This document shows positions 14,007 to 22,951 of a stretch of DNA of 35,740 bases, in pieces. The DNA is from Acidobacteriota bacterium (GTDB lineage Bacteria; Acidobacteriota; Vicinamibacteria; Vicinamibacterales; JACQTH01), in contig JACOUA010000392.1 in assembly GCA_016178075.1 (NCBI GenBank), positions 1 through 35,740 of the forward strand. Reading direction: 5' to 3'. Every line of letters starts with the position of its first letter. Position 1 is the stretch's first letter. The position numbers and the translations under genes were made by a program. The notes below the pieces were generated by a model that was given only the letters and a program-made list of their open reading frames with translations, did not search any database and had not been told where the DNA came from.

Positions 14007-14807
14007 ATGGCAGACATCCTAGCGGCGATCGTGGCGGCGACGCGCAAGATCGTAGAGAACCGACGGGTGTCCGTCCCGCTTGCGACCCTGGAACGATCGA
14101 TCGAGCGAAGCCCGACGACTCGAGCGTTTGCTGACGCACTGGCTCGAGCGGATCGCATCAACGTGATCGCTGAATGCAAGCGGCGATCGCCGTCGCGTGG
14201 CGTCCTGCGGCGCCATTACAATGCGGCGGAGATCGCCCGGAGCTACCAGTCGGCGGGTGCTGCGGCGGTCTCCGTGCTGACCGAACCGACGTTCTTCGAT
14301 GGCTCGCCCGAGCATCTGGCTGCGGTGCGCGACGCCGTGAGTCTGCCGATTCTCCGCAAAGACTTCATCGTCGACGAGTATCAGCTCGTCGAGGCGCGGG
14401 CCTGGGGCGCCGACGCGGTGCTCCTGATTGTGGCCGCGCTCGAGGCCGAGCCGCTGAAGACGCTTCTGGCACGGGCGCGCGGAGTCGGCCTGGCCGCGCT
14501 GGTCGAGGTCCACGACCGCCCGGAGCTGGAGATCGCGCTCGGATCGGGCGGCGAGGTTGTGGGCGTGAACAATCGGAATCTGAAGACGCTGGAGGTTGAC
14601 CTCGAGGCGTCGGAGCGGCTGATCGAGGAGATCCCGGATCAGGTCGTGGCCGTGGCGGAGAGCGGGCTGCAGACGAGAGCCGATCTCCTGCGGCTGCGTG
14701 CGAGCGGGTACGACGCGTTCCTGATCGGCGAACACCTGATGACGTCGGCCGATCCGGGAGCCGGGCTGCGGGAGCTCCTGCGTGATGGGGTGGGGCAGCC
14801 GTCATGA
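14007..14807 (+). CDS. trpC: Indole-3-glycerol phosphate synthase
   Basis: A 266-residue TIM-barrel enzyme that decarboxylates and closes CdRP to indole-3-glycerol phosphate. Catalytic-site motifs are Glu56/Lys58 in AECKRRSPSRG, Lys118 in LRKDFI, VEVH, GVNNRNLKT and the phosphate site AESGL and LIGEHLM. It is a single-function protein, with TrpF encoded separately. The stop overlaps the trpF start (ATGA). Confidence 0.96.
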   Translation: MADILAAIVAATRKIVENRRVSVPLATLERSIERSPTTRAFADALARADRINVIAECKRRSPSRGVLRRHYNAAEIARSYQSAGAAAVSVLTEPTFFDGSPEHLAAVRDAVSLPILRKDFIVDEYQLVEARAWGADAVLLIVAALEAEPLKTLLARARGVGLAALVEVHDRPELEIALGSGGEVVGVNNRNLKTLEVDLEASERLIEEIPDQVVAVAESGLQTRADLLRLRASGYDAFLIGEHLMTSADPGAGLRELLRDGVGQPS

Positions 14808-15436
14808 GCCTCCGCGTCAAGATCTGCGGCGTCACCCGGCTCGAGGACGCCCTTCTGGCGGCCGATCTCGGGGCGTCGGCGATTGGCTTCGTCTTCTGGC
14901 CTGGCAGTCCCCGCTGCCTCGATCCGTACCGGGCGAGAGACATCGCGTTGGCGTTGCCGCCGTTTGTCACGCCGGTGGGGGTGTTCGTCGATCAACCGAT
15001 CGAATACGTCGAGGGGGTCGCCGCGCTCGCGCGGCTGGGGGCCGTACAGCTCCACGGGAGTGAATCGGCCGCGTATTGCCGCCAGATCAGGCGCCGGCTG
15101 ATTCGTGCCATCGCGGTGACGCCTGACTTCACGCCGACGTCGTTAGACGAGCTCGATCGGCACATGCTTCCGCTGCTCGACGTGCACGATCCCGTCCGAA
15201 GAGGCGGCACCGGTCAGGTAATCGACTGGACCAAGGCCGCCGAAGCCGCCGCGCTTCGCCCGAGCCTCCTGGCGGGCGGTTTACGGCTCGACAACGTGCA
15301 GGAGGCGCTTCGGCGCGTGCGCCCCTACGGAATCGACGTCGCGTCCGGCCTCGAGGCGCGGCCGGGAGTGAAGGACCCGACCCGAATGCGCGAGTTCATG
15401 CACCTGGTTCGGGAGTGGGATTCGAAGGAGTCGTGA
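14804..15436 (+). CDS. trpF: Phosphoribosylanthranilate isomerase
   Basis: A 210-residue TIM barrel that carries out the Amadori rearrangement of PRA to CdRP. The general base Cys8 is in VKICGVT and the general acid Asp126 in LLDVHDP. The phosphate-binding GGTGQVIDW and [10 protein letters not shown] are present, and the C-terminal [12 protein letters not shown] is typical. It overlaps trpC by ATGA and trpB by TGATG, so the three are translationally coupled. Confidence 0.95.
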   Translation: MSLRVKICGVTRLEDALLAADLGASAIGFVFWPGSPRCLDPYRARDIALALPPFVTPVGVFVDQPIEYVEGVAALARLGAVQLHGSESAAYCRQIRRRLIRAIAVTPDFTPTSLDELDRHMLPLLDVHDPVRRGGTGQVIDWTKAAEAAALRPSLLAGGLRLDNVQEALRRVRPYGIDVASGLEARPGVKDPTRMREFMHLVREWDSKES

Positions 15437-16653
15437 TGGCCACCCGGCAGATCGCAAGATTCGGTCGCCGCGATCCGGACGCGAGGGGGTACTACGGTGA
15501 GTTCGGCGGGCGCTATGTGCCGGAGACGCTGGCCACGCCGATCGAGGAGCTGGCCGCCGCGTACTTCGAGGTCAGGCAGGACGCCCACTTCCAGCGCGAG
15601 CTCGACGATCTGCTGAAGCACTACGCCGGACGTCCGACGCCGATGTACGAGGCGCGGCGGCTGACCGAGGCGGCCGGTGGCGCGCGGCTCTTCCTGAAGC
15701 GCGAAGATCTGACCCACACCGGCGCCCACAAGATCAACAACGCGCTCGGGCAAGCGCTGCTGGCCGTCCGGATGGGCAAGCGCCGCATCATCGCGGAGAC
15801 CGGCGCGGGCCAGCACGGCGTGGCGAGCGCGACGGCCTGCGCGCTTTTCGGCCTGGCGTGCGATGTCTACATGGGCGCCGAGGATATGGAGCGCCAGGCG
15901 CTGAACGTCTTTCGCATGGAGCTGCTGGGCGCGACCGTCCGCCGTGTCGATGCCGGAAGCCGCACGCTCAAGGACGCCATCAACGAAGCGATGCGCGACT
16001 GGGTCGCCACCGTCCGCGACACGCACTACCTGCTCGGCTCCGTGCTCGGCCCGCATCCCTATCCATTAATGGTGCGCGAGTTCCAGTCCGTGATTGGACT
16101 GGAAGCCAGGAGCCAGATACTCGAGCAGGCCGGCCGGCTGCCCGACGCCGTCGTCGCGTGCGTGGGCGGCGGGAGCAACGCCATCGGCATCTTCGACGCC
16201 TTCCTGACCGATCGCGACGTGCGACTGATTGGTGTCGAGGCCGGAGGCGAGGCGATCGTCTCTGGGCGACATGCCGCGCGATTCGCCGGTGGATCGCCGG
16301 GCGTGCTCCAGGGCACGAGGACGTACGTCCTCCAGGACGCCGCGGGGAACATCGAAGGGACACATTCCATCTCCGCGGGCCTCGACTACGCCGCGGTGGG
16401 GCCGGAACACGCGTGGCTCAAAGAGACCGGCCGGGCAGACTACACGTGGGTGTCGGACGCGGACGCGCTCGAAGCGTTTCAGCGACTCGCGAAGCTCGAG
16501 GGCATCCTGCCGGCGCTGGAATCGGCGCACGCGATCGCCTATGCCGGCCGCCTCGCGCGCGAGCTGGGTGACGGCCAGATCATTCTCGTGAACTTATCGG
16601 GCCGCGGCGACAAGGACGTTCAGAGCGTCGCGAAAGCGATCAAGGGCGCGTAG
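15436..16653 (+). CDS. trpB: Tryptophan synthase beta chain
   Basis: A 405-residue PLP enzyme condensing indole with serine. PLP Lys99 is in [13 protein letters not shown], the phosphate-binding loop is [10 protein letters not shown], and the N-terminus [14 protein letters not shown] is characteristic of the main TrpB1 type. I chose ATG 15436 because AAGGAG (15425-15430) lies 5 bases upstream and the start overlaps the trpF stop; the earlier in-frame start at 15415 lies inside trpF and adds non-homologous residues. It forms the alpha2-beta2 complex with TrpA, encoded next. Confidence 0.97.
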   Translation: MATRQIARFGRRDPDARGYYGEFGGRYVPETLATPIEELAAAYFEVRQDAHFQRELDDLLKHYAGRPTPMYEARRLTEAAGGARLFLKREDLTHTGAHKINNALGQALLAVRMGKRRIIAETGAGQHGVASATACALFGLACDVYMGAEDMERQALNVFRMELLGATVRRVDAGSRTLKDAINEAMRDWVATVRDTHYLLGSVLGPHPYPLMVREFQSVIGLEARSQILEQAGRLPDAVVACVGGGSNAIGIFDAFLTDRDVRLIGVEAGGEAIVSGRHAARFAGGSPGVLQGTRTYVLQDAAGNIEGTHSISAGLDYAAVGPEHAWLKETGRADYTWVSDADALEAFQRLAKLEGILPALESAHAIAYAGRLARELGDGQIILVNLSGRGDKDVQSVAKAIKGA

Positions 16654-16654
16654 G

Positions 16655-17443
16655 GTGTCGCTTCTCGAACGCACATTCGCCTCGCTGCGTGACGAGCATC
16701 GCGCTGGTCTCGTTACTTACCTGACGGCAGGCGATCCGTCGCTCGCAGCATCGGGTGACATCCTGAACGCGCTCGATCGTGCCGGCGCCGACGTCCTGGA
16801 GGTCGGCGTGCCATTCTCCGATCCGCTGGCGGACGGCCCCGTGATCCAGCGGGCATCCGAGCGCGCGCTCGCCTCCGGTACCACGCTGGCGGGTGTGCTG
16901 GATCTGGTGGCGCGCGAACGGCGGACCATCAAGGCCCCGATCGTGGCCTTCAGCTACGCGAATCCAATCCTGCGGATGGGGCTCGCGACCTTCACGCGTC
17001 AGGCCGCCGCGGCCGGCGTTGACGGCGTGCTGGTGCTCGACCTTCCGATCGACGAGGCCGGGCTCATGCAGGGCGAGCTCAGCCGCGCGGGCATCGACAT
17101 GGTGTTTCTCCTCAGCCCGACGAGCACGACAGATAGGATCAGGAAAGCCGCGGCGCTCGGGCGAGGGTTCTTGTACGCCATTTCGCGTCTGGGCGTGACC
17201 GGCGCCAGGGACTCGGTGGCTCGCGATGCCAAAGATTTGGTGTCGCGCATTCGGGCGGAAACCCGGTTGCCCGTGGCGCTCGGCTTTGGCGTGTCGCGGC
17301 CGGAGCACGTGAGCGAAATCGCTCAGTGGGCCGACGCGGCGGTCGTCGGCAGCGGGCTCGTCGACGTCATCGCCCGGCACGGTCGAAGCGCGGATCTGGT
17401 GGCTCGAGTCGAGGAATACGTTCGCTGGATGAAAGGGAGATAA
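16655..17443 (+). CDS. trpA: Tryptophan synthase alpha chain
   Basis: A 262-residue TIM barrel that cleaves indole-3-glycerol phosphate and passes indole to TrpB. The catalytic residues Glu49 and Asp60 lie in EVGVPFSDPLADGPVIQ. FSYANPI, VLDLPIDEA, FLLSPTST and the phosphate-binding GFGVSRPEH are all present. The start is GTG 16655, one base after the trpB stop. Confidence 0.96.
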   Translation: MSLLERTFASLRDEHRAGLVTYLTAGDPSLAASGDILNALDRAGADVLEVGVPFSDPLADGPVIQRASERALASGTTLAGVLDLVARERRTIKAPIVAFSYANPILRMGLATFTRQAAAAGVDGVLVLDLPIDEAGLMQGELSRAGIDMVFLLSPTSTTDRIRKAAALGRGFLYAISRLGVTGARDSVARDAKDLVSRIRAETRLPVALGFGVSRPEHVSEIAQWADAAVVGSGLVDVIARHGRSADLVARVEEYVRWMKGR

Positions 17444-17445
17444 CC

Positions 17446-18495
17446 GTGATCGTAGTCATGGAAGAGGGCGCGCCCGAATCTCAGATCGAGAAGGTCATGG
17501 CCCACCTGTTGGAGAAGGGCATCAAGGTTCATCGTTCGGACGGCACGACCCGGACGGTGCTTGGGGTCATCGGCGACGCCAGCTCGCTCGACAAGGGCCT
17601 GATCGAAACCTTCGACGGCGTGTTCGAAGTGGTCAAGGTCAGCGAGCCCTTCAAGCTCACGAACCGCAAGTACAAGCCGGAAGGCACGGTCGTCCAGATC
17701 GACGATGTGCGCATCGGGGGCGACGAGGTCGTCGTCATGGCTGGCCCCTGCTCGGCGGAGAACGAGCAGCAGGTGTACTCGTCGGCGGCGGCGGTGAAGC
17801 GCGCCGGCGCCAAGATCCTACGGGGCGGCGCCTTCAAGCCGCGCAGCTCGCCGTACAGCTTTCAGGGTCTCGGTGAAGCAGGTCTTCGTCTCCTGCGGAC
17901 GGCGGCCAACGAGCACAACCTGAAGCTCGTCTCGGAAGTCATGGACATCAGTCAGATCGAGCTGGTGGAGAAGTACGTCGACATCCTCCAGGTCGGGGCG
18001 CGCAACATGCAGAACTACACGCTGCTCCGCGAGCTCGGGCGCGCGCGAAAGCCCGTGCTCCTGAAGCGAGGCATCTCCGCCACGATCGAGGAATGGCTGC
18101 TGTCGGCGGAGTACGTGCTCGCCGGCGGGAACCGGAACGTGATCCTCTGCGAGCGCGGCATTCGGACCTTCGAAAGTTACCTGCGCAATACGCTCGACAT
18201 CTCCGCCATTCCGGTCGTCAAAAAGCTCAGTCACCTGCCGATCATCGCCGATCCGAGTCACGGGACCGGGCGCCGCGACAAAGTCGCGCCGATGGCTCGG
18301 GCCGCCGTGGCGGCGGGCGCCGACGGTCTGCTCATCGAAGTCCACTGCGATCCGGACAAAGCGCTGAGCGACGGCGCGCAAAGCCTCTTTCCCTCGCAGT
18401 TCGACCAGTTGATGGCCGAGCTTCGCACCATCGCGCCTGCGATCGGCCGGAGCATCTGCGTGGAACCCGTGGCGCGGCGGGGCTGGGCGCGGTGA
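17446..18495 (+). CDS. aroF: 3-deoxy-7-phosphoheptulonate (DAHP) synthase, type I-beta with N-terminal regulatory domain
   Basis: A 349-residue first enzyme of the shikimate pathway (PEP plus erythrose 4-phosphate). Residues 1 to about 70 form a ferredoxin-like/ACT-type domain (MEEGAPESQIEKVMAHLLEKG), seen in the Thermotoga-type I-beta enzymes where it mediates feedback inhibition. The catalytic barrel has VVMAGPCSAEN, GAKILRGGAFKPRSSPYSFQGLG, QVGARNMQNY, LLKRG, CERGIRTFE, DPSHGTGRR and IEVHCDP. GTG 17446 has AGGGAG 6 bases upstream. It lies 2 bases after trpA and overlaps tyrA by GTGA. Its place here ties pathway entry to the Trp attenuator. Confidence 0.94.
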   Translation: MIVVMEEGAPESQIEKVMAHLLEKGIKVHRSDGTTRTVLGVIGDASSLDKGLIETFDGVFEVVKVSEPFKLTNRKYKPEGTVVQIDDVRIGGDEVVVMAGPCSAENEQQVYSSAAAVKRAGAKILRGGAFKPRSSPYSFQGLGEAGLRLLRTAANEHNLKLVSEVMDISQIELVEKYVDILQVGARNMQNYTLLRELGRARKPVLLKRGISATIEEWLLSAEYVLAGGNRNVILCERGIRTFESYLRNTLDISAIPVVKKLSHLPIIADPSHGTGRRDKVAPMARAAVAAGADGLLIEVHCDPDKALSDGAQSLFPSQFDQLMAELRTIAPAIGRSICVEPVARRGWAR

Positions 18496-19385
18496 AGCTC
18501 CCCGTCATCCAGCCGGACTCGGTCAATCCCGCTGACACCGCGCCACCCGTCTTCTCCAAGGTCGGTATCGTCGGCCTCGGCCTGATTGGCGGTTCCATCG
18601 CGCTGGCGGCGCGGCGGGCCTGGCCCCGCGGGCTGGTCATTGGCGTCGACCACAACGACGTGCTGGAGAAGGCGATGGTGCTCCACGCCATCGACGTGGC
18701 TGCCGCCGACCTCGTCATCATGGCCGAGGCCGATCTGGTCATCCTGGCGGCGCCGGCCCGCCGCAACATCGAGCTGCTCAGCCAGATCGCGGATGCGATA
18801 CCGGAAGCCGCGGTCGTCACCGACACCAGTTCGACCAAGCGCGAGATCGTCGCCGCCGCTCGGGCGCTACCCTCGAGGCTGACCTTCATCGGCGGCCACC
18901 CGCTCGGCGGGGCGGCCCGGGGCGGCATCGATCACGCGACGGCCGATCTGTTCAAGGGCCGACCCTGGCTCTTTACTCCGGAGCCTGGCACCTCGCCTGC
19001 CGCCCTCGCATCGCTGCAGCGTTTCGTCAGCGCCCTCGGCGCGGGGCCAAAGACGATGGAGGCCGAGGCGCACGACCGTACGCTGGCGTTCTTGAGCCAC
19101 CTCCCACAGTTGACCGCCAGCGCACTGATGTCCGTCATCGGCGACGCTGTGGGCGCCGACGCCCTGGCGCTCGCGGGCCGGGGCTTGGCCGATACGACCA
19201 GGCTGGCGTCGAGCCCGGCCGGTCTCTGGCGCGACGTCTGCGCCACCAACGCCGATAACATCGCCGCGGCGCTCGACCTCCTCATCGAGCGGCTGCAAGA
19301 GCTGCGCGTGGATCTCGCCGACGGGGATCGACTCGCGGAAGTATTCGACGCGGCCAATGAATGGCGAGAGGAACTGAAGAAATAG
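18492..19385 (+). CDS. tyrA: Prephenate dehydrogenase
   Basis: A 297-residue NAD(P)-dependent enzyme converting prephenate to 4-hydroxyphenylpyruvate for tyrosine; an arogenate preference cannot be excluded. The N-terminal Rossmann motif is VGIVGLGLIGGSIALA, followed by DTSSTKREIV, FIGGHPLGG with the active-site region His, and the helical dimer domain (HDRTLAFLSHLPQLTASAL). No chorismate mutase or ACT domain is fused. GTG 18492 overlaps the aroF stop (GTGA). The gene is last before a family A hairpin, probably the operon end. Confidence 0.93.
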   Translation: MKLPVIQPDSVNPADTAPPVFSKVGIVGLGLIGGSIALAARRAWPRGLVIGVDHNDVLEKAMVLHAIDVAAADLVIMAEADLVILAAPARRNIELLSQIADAIPEAAVVTDTSSTKREIVAAARALPSRLTFIGGHPLGGAARGGIDHATADLFKGRPWLFTPEPGTSPAALASLQRFVSALGAGPKTMEAEAHDRTLAFLSHLPQLTASALMSVIGDAVGADALALAGRGLADTTRLASSPAGLWRDVCATNADNIAAALDLLIERLQELRVDLADGDRLAEVFDAANEWREELKK

Positions 19386-19438
19386 TTCACAGTTTTCAGT
19401 TCTCAGTTTTCAGTAAACTGTGAACTGAGAACTGTAAC
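19385..19438. repeat. Heptad inverted repeat, family A, copy 3, after tyrA; possible operon end
   Basis: The left arm 19385-19409 and right arm 19415-19438 are complementary CAGTTNT-type heptads with a loop of only 5 bases, giving a strong hairpin. It begins at the last base of the tyrA stop and ends 11 bases before the TTG start of the next gene. No U-run follows. Confidence 0.8.
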
Positions 19439-19449
19439 CTGTCACTCTC

Positions 19450-20145
19450 TTGAACAAGGTCCTGAGAAGCGCGGACGAGGCGGTCGCTCTCGTGCCCGAC
19501 GGCGCGACCGTCATGATGGGCGGCTTCGGGCTCTGCGGCATTCCCGAGAACCTGATCAAGGCCCTCCACGCACGCGGGACCCGCAACCTGACGATCATCA
19601 GCAACAACGCCGGCAGCGACGACTTCGCGATCGGCATCCTGCTCAGATCGCGTCAGGTCAGGAAAATGATCTCGACCTACGTCGGGGAGAACCACGAGTT
19701 CGAGCGTCAGTTCCTGAGCGGCGAGATCGAAGTCGAGCTGGTGCCGCAGGGAACCTTTGCCGAGCGGATCCGGGCGGCCGGCGCCGGCATCGGCGGCTTC
19801 TTCACGCCGACCGGCTACGGCACGGTGGTGGCCGAAGGCAAGGAGACGCGTGAGATGGGCGGCCGCCACTATGTGCTGGAGGCGCCGCTCCACAGTGATT
19901 TTGCGTTCGTCAAGGCGTACCGGGGCGACAGGCTCGGCAATCTCGTCTATCGACGCACGGCCCGCAACTTCAATCCCGTCATGGCCACGGCCGCCCGCGT
20001 CACGATCGCGGAAGTCGAAGAGCTCGTCGAGCCCGGCGCGCTCGATCCGGATGCCGTCGTGACGCCGGGCATCTTCGTGCGCCACATCCTGCAAGGCGCG
20101 GTCTACGAGAAACGGGTCGAGAAACGAACCGTGCGGAAAGGGTAG
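19450..20145 (+). CDS. scoA: 3-oxoacid CoA-transferase subunit A
   Basis: The 231-residue alpha subunit of a class I CoA-transferase, probably succinyl-CoA:3-ketoacid (acetoacetate) type. It begins NKVLRSADEAVALVPDGATV and has the CoA-binding MMGGFGLCGIPENLI, then SNNAGSDDF and FTPTGYGT. The start is TTG 19450, which matches the usual family N-terminus; no upstream ATG is available. Subunit B follows after 3 bases. It would activate acetoacetate or similar acids for catabolism. The exact substrate cannot be told from the sequence. Confidence 0.9.
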   Translation: MNKVLRSADEAVALVPDGATVMMGGFGLCGIPENLIKALHARGTRNLTIISNNAGSDDFAIGILLRSRQVRKMISTYVGENHEFERQFLSGEIEVELVPQGTFAERIRAAGAGIGGFFTPTGYGTVVAEGKETREMGGRHYVLEAPLHSDFAFVKAYRGDRLGNLVYRRTARNFNPVMATAARVTIAEVEELVEPGALDPDAVVTPGIFVRHILQGAVYEKRVEKRTVRKG

Positions 20146-20148
20146 CGA

Positions 20149-20796
20149 GTGGACAAACGCGAGCGCATCGTGCGGCGGGTGGCCGCGGAGTTGAGAGACG
20201 GCGACTACGTGAATCTCGGCATCGGCATGCCCACGCTCGTCGCCAACTACGTGCCAATCGGGATTCACATCACGCTGCATTCCGAGAACGGCATGCTGGG
20301 CGTCGGCCCGTTTCCGCTCGAGGCCGACATCGATCCCGATCTGATCAACGCGGGGAAGGAGACGGTCACCGAGACACCGGGCTGCTCGTACTTCAGCAGC
20401 GCCGACTCGTTTGCGATGGTACGCGGAGGGCACGTCGACCTCACGGTGCTCGGCGCCATGCAGGTCGATCGCCACGGCAACCTGGCCAACTGGATGATCC
20501 CCGGAAAGATGGTCAAGGGGATGGGTGGCGCCATGGATCTCGTCGCGGGGGCCAGACGGGTCATCGTCGCGATGGAGCACACGACGCGCGACGGGGAGCC
20601 CAAGATTCTCGATCGGTGCTCGCTCCCACTCACAGGGACGAAGGTCGTGAGCCTGATCGTGACGGAGATGGCCGTGGTCGAGGTCACGGCGCGAGGGCTG
20701 CTCCTGAAGGAGATCGCTTCGGACACGACGGTCGACCAGGTGCGGCGAGCCACCGAGGCCGAGCTTCTTCTCGACAAAGAACCCGGCAGATTCTGA
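20149..20796 (+). CDS. scoB: 3-oxoacid CoA-transferase subunit B
   Basis: The 215-residue beta subunit, pairing with the upstream alpha subunit. The catalytic glutamate that forms the glutamyl-CoA thioester lies in [47 protein letters not shown] and [18 protein letters not shown] are strongly conserved in the family. It starts with GTG 20149, preceded by a weak GCGAG. It is tightly linked to the downstream JAMM gene (no gap). Confidence 0.92.
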   Translation: MDKRERIVRRVAAELRDGDYVNLGIGMPTLVANYVPIGIHITLHSENGMLGVGPFPLEADIDPDLINAGKETVTETPGCSYFSSADSFAMVRGGHVDLTVLGAMQVDRHGNLANWMIPGKMVKGMGGAMDLVAGARRVIVAMEHTTRDGEPKILDRCSLPLTGTKVVSLIVTEMAVVEVTARGLLLKEIASDTTVDQVRRATEAELLLDKEPGRF

Positions 20797-21228
20797 ATGG
20801 ACAAAGAGGAAGTGACGCCCATGGGTCGCGTGACTATCCGGAGCGCGGTTGTCGAACAGATCACGCGCCATGCGAACGCCGACCTTCCCTACGAGTGCTG
20901 CGGCCTGCTGCTGGGCACCTCGTCACACATCGATCGGGCGGTGCCGGCGCGGAACGCCGCCGCGAGCCGTACCCGTTTCCTGATCGATCCCGGGGATCAT
21001 TTCGCCGCCATTCGAGAGGCCCGGTCCTCGGCACAGGAGGTCGTGGGCGTCTACCACTCTCACCCCAGCTCGCCCGCCGTTCCGTCGGCCACAGATGTGG
21101 CCGAAGCGAACGATGCTCGGTTGATCCACCTCATCGTGTCGCTGGCGCCGGAGCCGCAACCCGTGATTCGGGCCTTCCGCTTCACCGGTGGGAACTTCCA
21201 GCCGCTCGAACTCGTCTCTGTCGGTTGA
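20797..21228 (+). CDS. JAMM/MPN+ metalloprotease family protein (peptidase M67)
   Basis: A 143-residue protein with the JAMM zinc site: Glu33 in PYECCGLLLG, then VYHSHPSSPAVPSATD with His87, His89 and Asp100. Bacterial stand-alone JAMM proteins usually trim ubiquitin-like sulfur carrier proteins (ThiS/MoaD type) or act with E1-like enzymes, but no such partner lies nearby. All metal ligands are intact, so activity is plausible. ATG 20797 directly follows the scoB stop; an internal ATG at 20821 with GAGGAAG upstream may be the true start (135 aa). Confidence 0.85.
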   Translation: MDKEEVTPMGRVTIRSAVVEQITRHANADLPYECCGLLLGTSSHIDRAVPARNAAASRTRFLIDPGDHFAAIREARSSAQEVVGVYHSHPSSPAVPSATDVAEANDARLIHLIVSLAPEPQPVIRAFRFTGGNFQPLELVSVG

Positions 21229-21250
21229 CCGGGAGTCCGGAGTCCCACGT

Positions 21251-22951
21251 ATGAGTCAGCTCACCAGGCTGACGGCTGCGGCCGTTCTGTCCATAGTGCT
21301 GAGTCCGCCCGCTCAGGCCCAGCCTGTTGCCCCCCAACCGCCTCTTCGAGAGGTCGAACTGCAGAGCGTTACGGTTTTCACCAGGGATGAGGTCGTCAGG
21401 TTTTTGAGACTCGAAATCGGCCAGCCGCTCCCGGTGTCCTTAATGGATCTGACCGAGGAGCTGCTGAAGCGCTATCGCGACGAGGGGTATACCTTCGCGC
21501 GAGCCGCCACCAAGTTCGACGACTCGACCGGCTTGCTGCAGATCACGATGGACGAAGGGCGCATCGACGCCATTGAATTCGAGGGTGTCTCCAAGGATCT
21601 CGCCGAGCGGATGACCGAAGGCTTCCTGGTCCGGCCGGGCGAGATTTTCAACCGGCGCACTGTCCGGCGGGCGATCACGCGCCTGCTCGAGCCGACGGGC
21701 GGCGCGATCATGCTCTCCCCGCGCGCGGAATCCGGCGCGGCCTTCACGAGCAGCCGGGATCTCGGACGGCGCCGTGAAAGCTTCGAGCTGGTCGATCGCA
21801 ACGGCCGTCGCGTGCTGGTCGTACACCTCAGGAAACGCGGCGGCGCCTTGACGGCGAGCTTTGGGACAGAGGGGCGGGAGGACTGGTACAGCCCAGTCGA
21901 CGGCTTCGCGCCCGCCATCGGCTTTGGCGCGATGGTCTTCGATCCGTCCCGCTTCAATCACACATACTTCGGTGGCTACGTGTCGTACAAGTTCGGGCCG
22001 GATCGGCCTGGATATTCCTTCGGCCTCGAACGGTCGTTGACGTCGCGGCCCCGCGTGACATTCGGGTTCGACCTGCACGATCTCACCGTCTCCGATGATT
22101 TCTGGCGGCTCACCCAGAACGAGCAGAGCCTGGTGGCGGTCGGCTACCAAAAAACGTTCCGCGATTACTACCGCCGCCGCGGTGTCCAAATCCACGGCAC
22201 GATCCGGCCCGTGGACGGCCACGAGGTGCTCGTGGCGTGGCGACGCGATCGTCACGAGCCGCTGCAGAACACGACCGAGTACAGCCTCTTTGGAAAGGAC
22301 CACCAGACGTTCCGTCCGAATCCGCTCTTCGGCGAGAGCAAGGTGGGAGCGCTGTTGCTGCGCTACACGTGGGACTCACGCGTCGCGCGCACCGAACGGC
22401 TGCAAGGCGCCCACACGCGACACCTCGTGGACGACCTGTACGGATCCTCGGCCGGACATGACCCGGGTTGGCGGATCGAATGGACCTCGGAGTTCGCATC
22501 CGAGAAGTTCGGCGGCGGGACCACGTTCCGCCGCCACATTCTGAACGCCCGGTCCTACGCCGCGCTGTCGCCGCTCCAGCGGCTGCACTCCCGCCTCATC
22601 CTCGGGCTGTCGGATGGCGCGCTCCTGCCGGAGCGCACCTTTGGGCTCGGCGGCATCGGAAGCGTTCGAGGCCACGAGTTCAAGGAAGTCACCGGCGACA
22701 AGATGGTGCTGATCAATCTCGAATACCTGATCGGTTTCAACCGACCCTTCGGCGTGTCGGCCTTCTTCGATGCGGGACGTGCGTACGACGGCCGGCCGTC
22801 GGCTCAGAGCAATCTCGCGGCCGAGCGATGGTTGAAGGGTGTCGGGCTGGGCCTTCTGTTCGGTGGCGGCGCGAGGCTCGACTTTGCCTGGAAGCTGGAC
22901 GACATTCCTGACTCGCTGCAAATTCTGCTGCGGCTCTCTCCAACGTTCTGA
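21251..22951 (+). CDS. Omp85/BamA-family outer membrane protein with POTRA region
   Basis: A 566-residue exported protein. A signal peptide ends near AQAQP. Residues about 35-130 resemble POTRA repeats (LMDLTEELLKRYRDEGYTFARA, GRIDAIEFEGVSKDLAERM). The C-terminal half is a beta-barrel surface-antigen domain with GLGGIGSVRGHEF, the VRG[FYH] mark of the Omp85 family, and alternating barrel strands ending in a terminal Phe (LRLSPTF). It is too short to be the main BamA (about 800 aa) and lacks five POTRAs; a TamA-, FhaC/ShlB- or patatin-associated-like role is possible. I chose ATG 21251 for the signal peptide. The stop overlaps the next start (TGATG). Confidence 0.85.
   Translation: MSQLTRLTAAAVLSIVLSPPAQAQPVAPQPPLREVELQSVTVFTRDEVVRFLRLEIGQPLPVSLMDLTEELLKRYRDEGYTFARAATKFDDSTGLLQITMDEGRIDAIEFEGVSKDLAERMTEGFLVRPGEIFNRRTVRRAITRLLEPTGGAIMLSPRAESGAAFTSSRDLGRRRESFELVDRNGRRVLVVHLRKRGGALTASFGTEGREDWYSPVDGFAPAIGFGAMVFDPSRFNHTYFGGYVSYKFGPDRPGYSFGLERSLTSRPRVTFGFDLHDLTVSDDFWRLTQNEQSLVAVGYQKTFRDYYRRRGVQIHGTIRPVDGHEVLVAWRRDRHEPLQNTTEYSLFGKDHQTFRPNPLFGESKVGALLLRYTWDSRVARTERLQGAHTRHLVDDLYGSSAGHDPGWRIEWTSEFASEKFGGGTTFRRHILNARSYAALSPLQRLHSRLILGLSDGALLPERTFGLGGIGSVRGHEFKEVTGDKMVLINLEYLIGFNRPFGVSAFFDAGRAYDGRPSAQSNLAAERWLKGVGLGLLFGGGARLDFAWKLDDIPDSLQILLRLSPTF

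Noticed and set aside
19385-19438. Classical Rho-independent terminator after tyrA
   Set aside because: The hairpin is strong but lacks a U-tract; it is recorded as a repeat with possible terminator role.
19396-20871. 491-codon open frame on the minus strand opposite scoA/scoB
   Set aside because: It is a shadow of GC-rich coding DNA; the plus-strand products have full family motifs and the antisense product is an Arg/Asp/His-rich string with no domain.
21251-22951. Main BamA assembly factor
   Set aside because: The protein is too short, has fewer POTRA-like units, and lacks the bam, lpx or skp neighbours usual for bamA.
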